64,000 nt of DNA from Streptomyces sp. NRRL WC-3626 (GTDB lineage Bacteria; Actinomycetota; Actinomycetes; Streptomycetales; Streptomycetaceae), in assembly GCF_000718785.1 (NCBI RefSeq), contig NZ_JOCA01000006.1:248001-312000 (forward strand). The letters are read 5' to 3'. Below the pieces are notes generated by a model. The model saw only the letters and a program-made list of their open reading frames with translations. It searched no databases and had not been told where the DNA came from. A program made the position numbers and the translations under genes. Shown here in pieces: positions 8,371 through 16,403 of the stretch. Position 1 is the first letter of the stretch. Each line of letters starts with the position of its first letter.

Positions 8371-8397
8371 TCAGCAACAGAGGGTGCGACAGCTCAT
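8371..8397 (-). CDS. Leaderless Cys-rich leader peptide (putative cysteine attenuator)
   Basis: The leftward frame ATG AGC TGT CGC ACC CTC TGT TGC TGA encodes MSCRTLCC. Three of eight codons are Cys, two of them adjacent just before the stop. A TTGACA hexamer (8429-8434) lies 18 bases from GAAACT (8405-8410), which ends seven bases before the ATG, so transcription would begin at or next to the start codon. Poly-Cys leaderless upstream frames that sense cysteine supply are known in mycobacteria. Here it precedes the sulfur-scavenging operon by 130 bases, matching that logic. The alternative is chance: it is only nine codons long and no conservation test was possible. Confidence 0.6.
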   Translation of the reverse strand: MSCRTLCC

Positions 8398-8404
8398 GAC
8401 CAGG

Positions 8405-8434
8405 AGTTTCCTGTCCTCGGGTGAGGTCTGTCAA
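8405..8434 (-). promoter_or_regulatory. Predicted promoter of the sulfonate operon
   Basis: A perfect TTGACA (-35, 8429-8434), an 18-base spacer and GAAACT (-10, 8405-8410), reading leftward. The predicted start of transcription falls on the leader-peptide ATG at 8397. Confidence 0.55.
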
Positions 8435-8446
8435 TATTCGGAGTTT

Positions 8447-8460
8447 CTGAATTAATTCAG
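8447..8460. promoter_or_regulatory. Perfect 14-bp palindrome over the ROK stop codon
   Basis: CTGAATTAATTCAG is its own complement and contains the TAA of the ROK gene. It lies 13 bases upstream of the predicted -35 of the sulfonate operon, so it could be an operator. It is conspicuously AT-rich for this genome. Confidence 0.4.
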
Positions 8461-9645
8461 CTCTGGTGAAACGCCCAGCGGATCCCGGTAGAGGACGTCG
8501 AGAGCCACCGAACCGCCGGCCACGGCCAGGACGGAATCGGGGAAACTCGTCGGTACGACCGTGGCCGCCCGCTCCGCGTCCAGTTCGGCGCGCAGCGCGG
8601 CGAGGCAGTCCGGCCGGTGGATCACACCGATCTCGGTGACCACGACATGCTCCGGATTGAGCACATCGGTCAGCAGCCGCACCGCCCGCCCCGTCATACG
8701 GGCCCGCTCCCGCAGCAGCCGTACGGCAGACGGCTGACCGGCCGCCGCCGCGTCCACCACCCGTGCCGGGTCCGCGAGCCCGGCCCTGCGGCACAGGGTG
8801 CTTTCGCTCAACTCGGCCTGGAGGCAGCCGACTCGCCCGCAGGGGCAGGGTTCGGTGCCGCCCGCGAGCGGCAGATGGGCGATCGCCCCCGCCTGGGAAC
8901 GCGGACCGTGGTGCACCTCGTCGTGGGTGGCGAACGCCGCGTCGACCATGTTGCCCGCGAACAGGTGCAGCGCGCTGCGGCTGCCGCGGGCCGCCCGCCC
9001 GAACAGCCGCTCCGCGTCGGCCAACGCCCGTGCGTGCCCGTCCACATGGACCGGCAGTCCGGTGTGCCCGGCGAGGATCTCCCGCACCGGGACCTCGCGC
9101 CAGCCCAGCAGCGGATGGTCGACGACGGTGCCGGCCTGCCGGTCCACCCAGCCGCCGGCCGCGAAGCCGACACCCAGCGGCCGGGCGTCCGGCACCCGGC
9201 GCAGGAGCGCCGACAGCCCTTCGGCGGCCCGCGCCAGCGTCCGTGCGGGCGGCTCGGGTCCCTCGTGCCGCAGCCGCCGCTCGGCCAGCACCCGGCCGCG
9301 CGGATCGAGCAACGCCACCGTGGTGTGGGGCACCGCCACATGCACCCCGCCCACCACCAGCCGCGAAGGGTCCACGTCCACCGGCAGATGCGGCCGGCCG
9401 ACCCCGCCCGAGCGGCGGGGCGCGGCGGCCTCCCGGATGAGTCCGCGCCGGGTCAGCCGGGCGCAGTGGCCGGTCACCGAGGCGGGGGACAGGCCGGTGA
9501 GCCGGGCGATGGTGCTGCGCGCCACCGGCCCGTGCTCCAGCACGGACCGCAGCACCACACTGGCACTGGTCCGCAGCCGGTCCGGATCGGCGACCCGCGA
9601 CACGGGGGAGCCGGAAGGGGATGGGGGTGCCACGGTACGAAGCAT
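8452..9645 (-). CDS. ROK-family transcriptional regulator with N-terminal winged helix
   Basis: A 397-residue protein with an N-terminal MarR/ROK-type helix-turn-helix (VLEHGPVARSTIARLTGLSP followed by SVTGHCARLTRRGLI) and a C-terminal ROK sugar-kinase-like domain. The zinc motif is PCPCGRVGCLQAE; the glycine-rich GVGFAAGGWVD resembles the ROK phosphate-binding loop. ROK repressors usually bind sugars or sugar phosphates. The ATG at 9645 follows GAGGAAG. The gene precedes the sulfonate operon in the same direction with a 211-base gap holding a promoter, so it may control that operon, itself, or something distant. If it does control the operon, a sulfo-sugar would be a logical inducer, but that is speculation. 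Confidence 0.85.
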   Translation of the reverse strand: MLRTVAPPSPSGSPVSRVADPDRLRTSASVVLRSVLEHGPVARSTIARLTGLSPASVTGHCARLTRRGLIREAAAPRRSGGVGRPHLPVDVDPSRLVVGGVHVAVPHTTVALLDPRGRVLAERRLRHEGPEPPARTLARAAEGLSALLRRVPDARPLGVGFAAGGWVDRQAGTVVDHPLLGWREVPVREILAGHTGLPVHVDGHARALADAERLFGRAARGSRSALHLFAGNMVDAAFATHDEVHHGPRSQAGAIAHLPLAGGTEPCPCGRVGCLQAELSESTLCRRAGLADPARVVDAAAAGQPSAVRLLRERARMTGRAVRLLTDVLNPEHVVVTEIGVIHRPDCLAALRAELDAERAATVVPTSFPDSVLAVAGGSVALDVLYRDPLGVSPELN

Positions 9646-10112
9646 GGGGAACTTCCTCGGGAACGGGTCCGACACTGCGCCGTCGTACGGGAGTCGAGGC
9701 GCGCCGGAGATCCGCTCCGCCCGCCTCGCTAGCCGAGGCGACAGGCGGTGGCGCCCACGCGTCGCAGATCGACGTGGCGACGCGAGGTGAGGTTCCGAGA
9801 CTGGGCGACCATGGCTCGAAGCTAGCAAACCGGTTCCGCGCTGCCCAGACGGCGACCGACGGGCGAGACGGCACCCGCGAACCCGTGCGGCCCGTTTGGT
9901 GGTTCCCTACAGCCGCGCTTCCCCGCCGCACTGTCGGCGAAACCACGTCACCTCAGTGACCGGTGTCACCTCACGCCCCTTCACCACCGGTTCTTTGTCC
10001 GGAGCCCACCAAGTCCGCGTCGGCGCCTTTGTCGACCGCTGACGGTGATCGGCGCACGGGCGCCGGTATAGCGTCGCGGTGTCCCCAACTGCCCTCACCC
10101 CGCGGAGACCCC
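9646..10112. promoter_or_regulatory. Divergent intergenic region between the ROK gene and bioY
   Basis: This 467-base gap holds no convincing gene. It contains AACCGGTT (9828-9835) close to a leftward -10-like TAGCTT, a plausible site for self-regulation of the ROK gene. It also has three half-sites GTCAC (9947), GTGAC (9956) and GTCAC (9965), spaced exactly 9 bases apart, and a rightward TATAGC about 40 bases before bioY. Confidence 0.45.
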
Positions 10113-10697
10113 ATGAGCACCGCCACCGTCACGTCCGCCCGATCCGGACAGGTCCTCGCCGACCTCATCCCGGCCTCCCGCGTCCGGGACGCCGCGCTCG
10201 TGCTCGGCGGCGCCGCGCTCACCGGCCTCGCCGCCCAGATCGCGGTGCCCGTCCCCGGCTCCCCGGTGCCGGTGACCGGCCAGACCTTCGCCGCGCTCCT
10301 CGTCGGCACCGCCCTCGGCGCCCGCCGCGGCTTCGCCTCCCTCGCGGTGTACGCGCTGGTCGGCGCGGCCGGTGTGCCGTGGTTCGCGGAGGGCGGGTCC
10401 GGGACGGCGATGCCGTCCTTCGGCTACATCCTCGGCATGCTGCTGGCCTCCGTGGTGGTGGGCGCCCTGGCCCGCCGCGGCGCCGACCGCTCCGCCTGGC
10501 GCACGGCCGGCACCATGGTGCTCGGCTCGGCGATCATCTACGCCGTCGGCGTGCCCTACCTCGCCCTCGCCACCGGGATGTCCGCCTCCGCCGCGATCGC
10601 GGCCGGCCTGACCCCGTTCCTCGTCGGCGACGCCCTGAAGGCCGCCCTGGCCATGGGAGTACTGCCCACCGCCTGGAAGTTCGCCGGCAAGCGGTAG
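10113..10697 (+). CDS. bioY: Biotin transporter S component BioY
   Basis: A 194-residue membrane protein with about six hydrophobic segments. Signature BioY stretches are QIAVPVPGSPVPVTGQTFA, LLVGTALGARRG, YALVGAAGVPWFAEG, FGYILGMLLAS and TPFLVGDALKAALA. BioY is the biotin-binding unit of ECF transporters and can act alone or with EcfAA'T, which are not encoded nearby. The ATG at 10113 follows GCGGAGACCCC. The gene is bounded downstream by a long terminator shared with the convergent permease. Confidence 0.92.
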   Translation: MSTATVTSARSGQVLADLIPASRVRDAALVLGGAALTGLAAQIAVPVPGSPVPVTGQTFAALLVGTALGARRGFASLAVYALVGAAGVPWFAEGGSGTAMPSFGYILGMLLASVVVGALARRGADRSAWRTAGTMVLGSAIIYAVGVPYLALATGMSASAAIAAGLTPFLVGDALKAALAMGVLPTAWKFAGKR

Positions 10698-10708
10698 CAC
10701 CGGTTCCG

Positions 10709-10762
10709 TACGGCAGGAGGCTCGTGGGACGCCGCACGGCGTCCCACGAGCCTCCTGCCGTA
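10709..10762. terminator. Bidirectional terminator between bioY and the amino-acid permease
   Basis: A perfect inverted repeat with arms of about 26 bp (TACGGCAGGAGGCTCGTGGG onward) and an almost closed centre lies between two convergent stop codons, 11 and 12 bases from each. It should stop transcription in both directions. Confidence 0.9.
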
Positions 10763-10774
10763 TATACGAGTGCC

Positions 10775-12244
10775 TCAGCCGGCCGGGATCTCGTCCCGGT
10801 CCCGCGTCCCGCGGCCGGCCAGTCGCTGCTTGACGAGAGCGATGGCGAGCACGACGGCGGCGACCATCAGCGACAGCAGCATCGTCGTCCGCCCGTCGTG
10901 CTCCGTGTCGGTCAGCATGTAACCGAGCACGAACACGATCAGCGCGGCGCTGGCCCACGTCAGATACGGGTACAGCCACATCCGTACGACCAGCTTCTCC
11001 GGCGCCTCAGCCTGGATGATCTTCCGCATGCGCAGCTGCGAGAAGCAGATCACCAGCCATACGAACAGGGCGACGGCGCCGGAGGAGTTGACGAGGAAGA
11101 GGAAGACGGAGTCCGGGAACTTGTAGTTGAAGAACACGGCGACGAAGCCGAACACCACCGACGAGATGATCGCGGTCCGCGGCACGCCCCGCGCGGTGGT
11201 CCGGGCGAACGCCTTCGGCGCGTCCCCGCGCTGACCGAGCGAGAACGCCATCCGGGAGGCCGTGTAGAGCCCGGAGTTGAGACAGGACAGCACGGACGTC
11301 AGCACGATGAAGTTCATGATCTGGCCGGCGTGCGCGATACCGAGGGAGTCCAGGGCGGCGACGTAGGAGCCGTCCTCGGCGATCGACTCGCTGTCCCACG
11401 GCAGCAGACAGACCACGACGAAGATCGAGCCGAGGTAGAAGACGCCGATCCGCCAGATGATGCTGTTGGTCGCCTTGGTGACCGCGCGCTGCGGGTTCTC
11501 CGACTCACCGGCGGCCAGCGTGGCGATCTCGCTGCCCATGAAGGAGAAGACGACGAGCAGGATGCCGGTGAGGATCGCGCCGGCGCCGTGCGGCAGGAAG
11601 CCGCCGTGGTCGGTGAGGTTGGCCAGGCCCGCCTGGTCGGTGTCGGCGCCGGGCAGCATGCCGAAGACGGCGAGCCCGCCGATGACGATGAACGCGCCGA
11701 TGGCGACGACCTTGATACCGGCGAACCAGAACTCGAACTCGCCGTAGGAGCCCACGGACACCAGGTTGGTGGCGGTCAGCACCACCATCACGATGAGCGC
11801 CCAGCCCCACTGGGGAACGGCCGGAATCCACCCTTCGAGGATCGCTGCTCCCGCGGTCGCCTCGACGGCGAGGACGACGACCCAGAAGAACCAGTAGAGC
11901 CAGCCGATGGTGAACCCGGCCCACGGACCGAGCGCGCGGTCGGCGTGCGCGGAGAACGAGCCGGACGTCGGGTTGGCCGCGGACATCTCACCGAGCATCC
12001 GCATCACCAGCACCACGAGCGTGCCGACGAGGGCGTACGACAGAAGGATGCCGGGGCCCGCGGTGGCGATGCCGGAGCTGGAGCCGACGAAGAGGCCGGC
12101 GCCGATGACACCACCGATGGCGATCATCGACAGATGGCGGTTCTTGAGTCCCGCCTGAAGCCCGGAACCGTGGGGACCGGTCGCGGAACCTCCCGGTTCT
12201 CCGGGGCCGCTTTCGGGTGTTTTCAGAGTCGGCTGCGACGTCAT
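10775..12244 (-). CDS. APC-superfamily amino-acid permease, GabP-like
   Basis: A 489-residue transporter with about 12 membrane segments. LSMIAIGGVIGAGLFVGSSSGIA is the family signature, followed by VLVMRMLGEMSAANPTSG, GEFEFWFAGIKVVAI, GSEIATLAAGESENP and SRMAFSLGQRGDAP. The AAGESENP block is typical of GabP/ProY-type permeases, so GABA, proline or a related amino acid are possible substrates. The ATG at 12244 has AAAGGAAAT 10 bases upstream; an upstream in-frame ATG is less supported. The gene is paralogous to the permease at 1734-3116. It is transcribed divergently from rpiB. Confidence 0.9.
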   Translation of the reverse strand: MTSQPTLKTPESGPGEPGGSATGPHGSGLQAGLKNRHLSMIAIGGVIGAGLFVGSSSGIATAGPGILLSYALVGTLVVLVMRMLGEMSAANPTSGSFSAHADRALGPWAGFTIGWLYWFFWVVVLAVEATAGAAILEGWIPAVPQWGWALIVMVVLTATNLVSVGSYGEFEFWFAGIKVVAIGAFIVIGGLAVFGMLPGADTDQAGLANLTDHGGFLPHGAGAILTGILLVVFSFMGSEIATLAAGESENPQRAVTKATNSIIWRIGVFYLGSIFVVVCLLPWDSESIAEDGSYVAALDSLGIAHAGQIMNFIVLTSVLSCLNSGLYTASRMAFSLGQRGDAPKAFARTTARGVPRTAIISSVVFGFVAVFFNYKFPDSVFLFLVNSSGAVALFVWLVICFSQLRMRKIIQAEAPEKLVVRMWLYPYLTWASAALIVFVLGYMLTDTEHDGRTTMLLSLMVAAVVLAIALVKQRLAGRGTRDRDEIPAG

Positions 12245-12449
12245 GGAGCGGTATTTCCTTTGCGCCGAGGGGGAGCTGCGCACCGTAGGGGTCTACGGGT
12301 CGGACCAGTGAAACGGAGGCGAACGGATTGCGGAACCTTCGAATCCATATCGTTACTTGAGCTTTCCCTGAGCTTCGGAGATTCTCCTCACTTTCATGGC
12401 ATGCGCACCCCGCGCGCTTTCCCGGTGACCCGCGTGTCACACTCGGACC

Positions 12450-12935
12450 ATGCGCGTGTATCTCGGCTCGGACCATGCGGGCTACGAACTCAAGAACCAC
12501 CTCGTCGAGTGGCTCGAGGCGGCGGGGCACGAGCCCGTCGACTGCGGCCCGCACCTCTACGACGCCCAGGACGACTACCCGCCCTTCTGTCTGCGCGCCG
12601 CCGAGCGGACCGCCGCGGACGAGGGCGCCCTCGGCATCGTGATCGGCGGCTCCGGCAACGGAGAGCAGATCGCCGCCAACAAGGTCAAGGGCGTACGGGC
12701 GGCCCTGGCGTGGAGCGAGGAGACGGCCGCGCTCGGCCGCACGCACAACGACGCCAACGTGATCGCGCTGGGCGCCCGTATGCACTCCCGGGAAGAGGCG
12801 ACCAGGTTCGCCGAGATCTTCCTCGGCACCCCCTTCTCCGGTGACGAGCGTCACATCCGCCGGATCGACATGCTCACCGGCTACGAGACCACGGGCGACC
12901 TCCCGCCCATCCCCGCGCACCACCCGCAGCGGTAA
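12450..12935 (+). CDS. rpiB: Ribose-5-phosphate isomerase B
   Basis: A 161-residue RpiB/LacAB family enzyme interconverting ribose 5-phosphate and ribulose 5-phosphate. GSDHAGYELKNHL holds the phosphate-site D8 and H9. GGSGNGEQIAANK carries E72, matching the actinobacterial subtype, where Glu replaces the catalytic Cys of Escherichia coli RpiB. Other family marks are THNDANVIALGARM and the C-terminal ERHIRRIDML. No Shine-Dalgarno is visible; CACACT lies six bases before the ATG, so the mRNA may be leaderless. The glycosylase gene follows 34 bases later and may be cotranscribed. Confidence 0.93.
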   Translation: MRVYLGSDHAGYELKNHLVEWLEAAGHEPVDCGPHLYDAQDDYPPFCLRAAERTAADEGALGIVIGGSGNGEQIAANKVKGVRAALAWSEETAALGRTHNDANVIALGARMHSREEATRFAEIFLGTPFSGDERHIRRIDMLTGYETTGDLPPIPAHHPQR

Positions 12936-12969
12936 CGGACGAAGAGAGCGGACGAGGGGGGACCGACCC

Positions 12970-13791
12970 GTGCCCGAGGGTCACACGATCCACCGGCTGG
13001 CCCAGGACTACGCCGCGGCCCTCCCGGCCGGTACCCCCCTCCGCGTCACCAGCCCCCAGGGCAAGTTCGCCGACGCCGCCGCCCTCCTCGACCGCACACC
13101 GCTGTACGCCACCGACGCCCACGGCAAGCACCTCTTCCTCGGCTTCGGCGCCCCCGAACCGGCCGAGTGGGTCCATATCCACCTCGGCCTCTTCGGCAAG
13201 GTCACCTTCGGCCCGGCCCCCGCGCCACCGCCCACGGACACCGTCCGGCTCCGCCTCGCCGGCGACCTGTCGTACGTCGATCTGCGCGGCCCCACCACCT
13301 GCGCCCTGATCACGGACGGCGAGAAACGGGCGGTCCACGACCGCCTCGGCCCCGACCCGCTCCGCCCGCACGCCGACCGGTCCCTCGCCTACCGCAGGAT
13401 CAGCCGCAGCCGTACGTCGATCGCCGCGCTCCTCATGGACCAGAAGGTCATCGCGGGCGTCGGCAACGTCTACCGCGCCGAGGTCCTCTTCCGGCACGGC
13501 ATCGACCCCTACCGCGCGGGCCGCGACATCACCCCGGCCGAATGGGACGCCCTCTGGGCCGACCTGGTCGCCCTGATGCGCGAGGGCGTGCGCCACAACC
13601 GCATCGACACCGTCCGCCCCGAACACACCCCGGAGGCGATGGGCCGCCCGCCGCGCGTCGACGACCACGGCGGCGAGGTGTACGTCTACCGCAGGGCGAA
13701 CCTGCCCTGCCACATCTGCGGCGGCGAGATCCACACCGCCGGCCTCGCCGCCCGCAATCTGTTCTGGTGCCCCGGCTGCCAGCGCCGCTGA
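12970..13791 (+). CDS. Fpg/Nei-family DNA glycosylase/AP lyase
   Basis: A 273-residue base-excision repair enzyme. After removal of Met the catalytic proline and glutamate come first (PEGHTIHRLA). The H2TH region is GRD/ISRSRTSIAALLMDQKVIAGVGNVYRAEVLF, split here for length, and the C terminus carries a zinc finger with CHIC and CPGC pairs ending in CQRR. This matches the Nei (endonuclease VIII-like) branch in actinobacteria, which removes oxidised pyrimidines or processes AP sites. The GTG at 12970 follows GAGGGGGGACC. Its stop lies only 4 bases from the stop of the convergent acetyltransferase gene. Confidence 0.9.
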   Translation: MPEGHTIHRLAQDYAAALPAGTPLRVTSPQGKFADAAALLDRTPLYATDAHGKHLFLGFGAPEPAEWVHIHLGLFGKVTFGPAPAPPPTDTVRLRLAGDLSYVDLRGPTTCALITDGEKRAVHDRLGPDPLRPHADRSLAYRRISRSRTSIAALLMDQKVIAGVGNVYRAEVLFRHGIDPYRAGRDITPAEWDALWADLVALMREGVRHNRIDTVRPEHTPEAMGRPPRVDDHGGEVYVYRRANLPCHICGGEIHTAGLAARNLFWCPGCQRR

Positions 13792-13795
13792 ACCG

Positions 13796-15043
13796 TCAGA
13801 ACCCGTGCGGCAGCCACGGCGCCGCGTCGCTCCCGAACGCCGGCGACGCCTCCGCCAGCGCACCCCGCCGCAGCTCGCCCACCCGGCCGGCCGCCGCGAG
13901 CGCCGTCAGACTCACCCCGCCCAGATACGCCGCGCCCAACTCCCGTACCGACAAGACGAGATCCGCCGCAACCTCGGTACGCTCGCAGGACGCGCCCTTG
14001 GCGTCGCCGCTCAGCCGCCAACGCCCCGTGTTCCAGGGGCAGAAGGCGTCCTCCACCTCGAACACCACGTCCACCGGCGTCCGGTAGGTCCGCGCCTGGA
14101 GCGCCGCCCCGACGTCGACCAGCCGTACATACAGCGAGTCCCGCACCTCCGGCCGGCAGCGGCGGATGTCCGACACCATGTACTGCCACGCCTCGTCGAC
14201 CGGCCGGCCGCGCACCACCACCGTCGACGTCAGATCGACGCCGAACAGGAACCGCCACAGCGCCGCGTCCGCCGCCGGATCCAGCGCCGCCAGCGCGCTG
14301 ACCACCACCGAGCCGTCGGGCCCGCCCGGCCCCCAGTCCGGCTTCACCCGGAACCGCGCGTACCCCACCGTCTCGCCGTCCCGCTCCGCGACCACGCACT
14401 GCAGCGGCGACGCCCCGTCCCGGCGGCTCTCCGGGTCGAGCAGCCCCAGCCGCTCCCAGCCGGGCCGCCGCGCCAGCATCCCCGGCCGCCCCGGCACCAG
14501 CCGGGCGTACACCGCCTCGCACGCGTCGAGCACCTCGGCGGGCGCCGCGTACCGCAGCCGTACGCCGTCCGTACCGGGCGGCACCGACAGACCCGTACGA
14601 CCCGTGTCGATCTCGGCGTTCACATGGAACGTGGCCGCCCCGTACCCGAACCGGCCGTAGATCGCCGGCTCGGACGCCGTGAGCACCGCCAGCGGCTCGC
14701 CCCAGGACCGTACGTCGTCCAGCTGCCGCCGCATCATCGACGTCAGCACCCCGCGCCGGCGGTGCGTGGCGGCCACACCGACCATGGTGACGCCCGCGGC
14801 CCGCACCGACGCGCCCCCGGGCACGGTCAGCCCGAACGTGAACGCGCCCGCCGTACCGACCCAACCGCCGTCCCATACACCGAGGGAGCGGTCGACCTCG
14901 GTCAGCTCCCGGAACAGCTCCCGTTCCTCATCCGGCTCCGGGACCCCGCCGAAGGCACGGACAAGGCTTCCGTACCAGTCGTCCCACTCGTCCCGCCGCG
15001 GCACCCGCGGCCCGTTCACCCTGTCAACGCCGTTGTCGCCCAT
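13796..15043 (-). CDS. Eis-like GNAT N-acetyltransferase
   Basis: A 415-residue protein, the usual length of Eis-family acetyltransferases: two tandem GNAT folds plus a C-terminal SCP2-like domain. The acetyl-CoA loop is seen in VTMVGVAATHRRRGVLTSMM (V/IGVxPxxRRRGxxxxL pattern). EPAIYGRFGYGAAT is a strong Eis signature and the C terminus ends ...SDAAPWLPHGF with the family's carboxyl Phe. Eis proteins acetylate amines on aminoglycosides and proteins. The ATG at 15043 is the best start. It is divergent from the phosphatase gene across 163 bases. Confidence 0.88.
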   Translation of the reverse strand: MGDNGVDRVNGPRVPRRDEWDDWYGSLVRAFGGVPEPDEERELFRELTEVDRSLGVWDGGWVGTAGAFTFGLTVPGGASVRAAGVTMVGVAATHRRRGVLTSMMRRQLDDVRSWGEPLAVLTASEPAIYGRFGYGAATFHVNAEIDTGRTGLSVPPGTDGVRLRYAAPAEVLDACEAVYARLVPGRPGMLARRPGWERLGLLDPESRRDGASPLQCVVAERDGETVGYARFRVKPDWGPGGPDGSVVVSALAALDPAADAALWRFLFGVDLTSTVVVRGRPVDEAWQYMVSDIRRCRPEVRDSLYVRLVDVGAALQARTYRTPVDVVFEVEDAFCPWNTGRWRLSGDAKGASCERTEVAADLVLSVRELGAAYLGGVSLTALAAAGRVGELRRGALAEASPAFGSDAAPWLPHGF

Positions 15044-15206
15044 GGACCAATCCGTACCAGGACCGCACGGGACGGGCGAGGCAATTTCTCCCGGACGGCC
15101 CCAAGGCGGCGTTTCGTGAAGTTCACTGTGAAGTCCGTCCCGAACAAGGGGACAACCAGGACCTCCCGTGCCAAGCGGCCGGTCCGATGGATAGGGTCCC
15201 GAACTA

Positions 15207-16385
15207 ATGGCAGCAGGACGAGAGCGGCGCGCGGAAGCCGACACGTTCACGGCCCGGTTGAAAAAGCAGTGGCACCGGGCCCGCGTCGGCATGCGCCGGG
15301 CCGCCGTCGACTACTTCCGCGGCGACGGCTCCGACTGGGTCGCACTCGCCGGACTGCTCCTCACCGTCCCGCTGATCGCGGCCGGGACACTCGCCGACTC
15401 CGTGTGGTGCGCGCCCTCCGCCCTCGTCATACCGATCGTCGCCGGCGGCCTGCTGCTGCGCCCGGCGAGCCTGCTCGGCCTGTACGCGGCCGCGGCGACC
15501 GCGCTGATCGTGGAATCGGTGCAGCTCGGCCCCTACACCGAGGGCGCCGCCCGGGTCACCCCGGGCGTGGTCCTCGTGGTCGCCGCCTGCGGCTCCTTCG
15601 GGCTGGTCGTCGCTCAGTTCCGCAGCCGCGTCGGCGTCCCCTGGCGGCGCGGCGGCACCATGCTGTTCGACCTGCGCGAACGCATCCGCGTCCAGAGCAA
15701 GCTGCCGAAACTCCCCAGCGGCTGGCACCGCGAGATGGCGCTGCGCCCGGCCGGCGGACAGTCCTTCTCGGGCGACTTCGTGGTCGCCGCCCGCACCAAC
15801 GGCGGGCGCACCCTGGAGGTCGTCCTCACCGACGTCTCCGGCAAGGGCATGGACGCCGCCTCACGCGCCCTGCTGCTCTCCGGCGCCTTCGGCGGCCTCC
15901 TCGGCAGCCTCCCGCCGCACGCCTTCCTCCCCGCCGCCAACGGCTATCTGCTGCGCCAGGACTGGGACGAGGGCTTCGCCACCTCCATCCACCTGGTGCT
16001 CGACCTGGACTCCGGCGACTACGAGCTCTACTCCGCCGGACATCCGCCGGGCCTCCAGCTCAGCGCGGGCAGCGGCCGCTGGGAGGAGAAGGCCGCCGAC
16101 GGCCCGCTGCTCGGCGTGTACGACGGCGCCCAGTTCGACTCCGTGAAGGGCTCGCTGCGCCCCGGCGACGTGCTGATGCTGTTCACGGACGGTCTGGTGG
16201 AGACCTCCGACCGGGACATCGTGGAGGGCATCGACCGGCTCACCGGCGAGGCCGACCGCTATGTCGCCGGCGGCTTCCACGGCGCCGCCTGGCATCTCAT
16301 CGAGGCCGTCGCCAAGGACGTCAACGACGACCGGGCGCTGCTGCTGATCTGCCGTGAGGGACCGACCGCCGCGGCGTCCCGCTGA
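15207..16385 (+). CDS. Membrane-anchored SpoIIE/PP2C-type serine phosphatase
   Basis: A 392-residue protein with a basic N terminus, three or four hydrophobic segments (about residues 45-135) and a C-terminal SpoIIE phosphatase domain. Metal-binding acidic residues are visible in FSGDFVVA, VLTDVSGKGMDA, LFTDGLVETSDR and NDDRALLLI. Such RsbU-like enzymes dephosphorylate anti-sigma antagonists or related signalling proteins. No histidine-kinase-like or STAS partner is encoded next to it. There is no Shine-Dalgarno; TAGGGT (15192-15197) ends nine bases before the ATG, implying a near-leaderless message. The HD gene follows 18 bases later. Confidence 0.87.
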   Translation: MAAGRERRAEADTFTARLKKQWHRARVGMRRAAVDYFRGDGSDWVALAGLLLTVPLIAAGTLADSVWCAPSALVIPIVAGGLLLRPASLLGLYAAAATALIVESVQLGPYTEGAARVTPGVVLVVAACGSFGLVVAQFRSRVGVPWRRGGTMLFDLRERIRVQSKLPKLPSGWHREMALRPAGGQSFSGDFVVAARTNGGRTLEVVLTDVSGKGMDAASRALLLSGAFGGLLGSLPPHAFLPAANGYLLRQDWDEGFATSIHLVLDLDSGDYELYSAGHPPGLQLSAGSGRWEEKAADGPLLGVYDGAQFDSVKGSLRPGDVLMLFTDGLVETSDRDIVEGIDRLTGEADRYVAGGFHGAAWHLIEAVAKDVNDDRALLLICREGPTAAASR

Positions 16386-16403
16386 CCCGTGCACACTGGG
16401 CGG

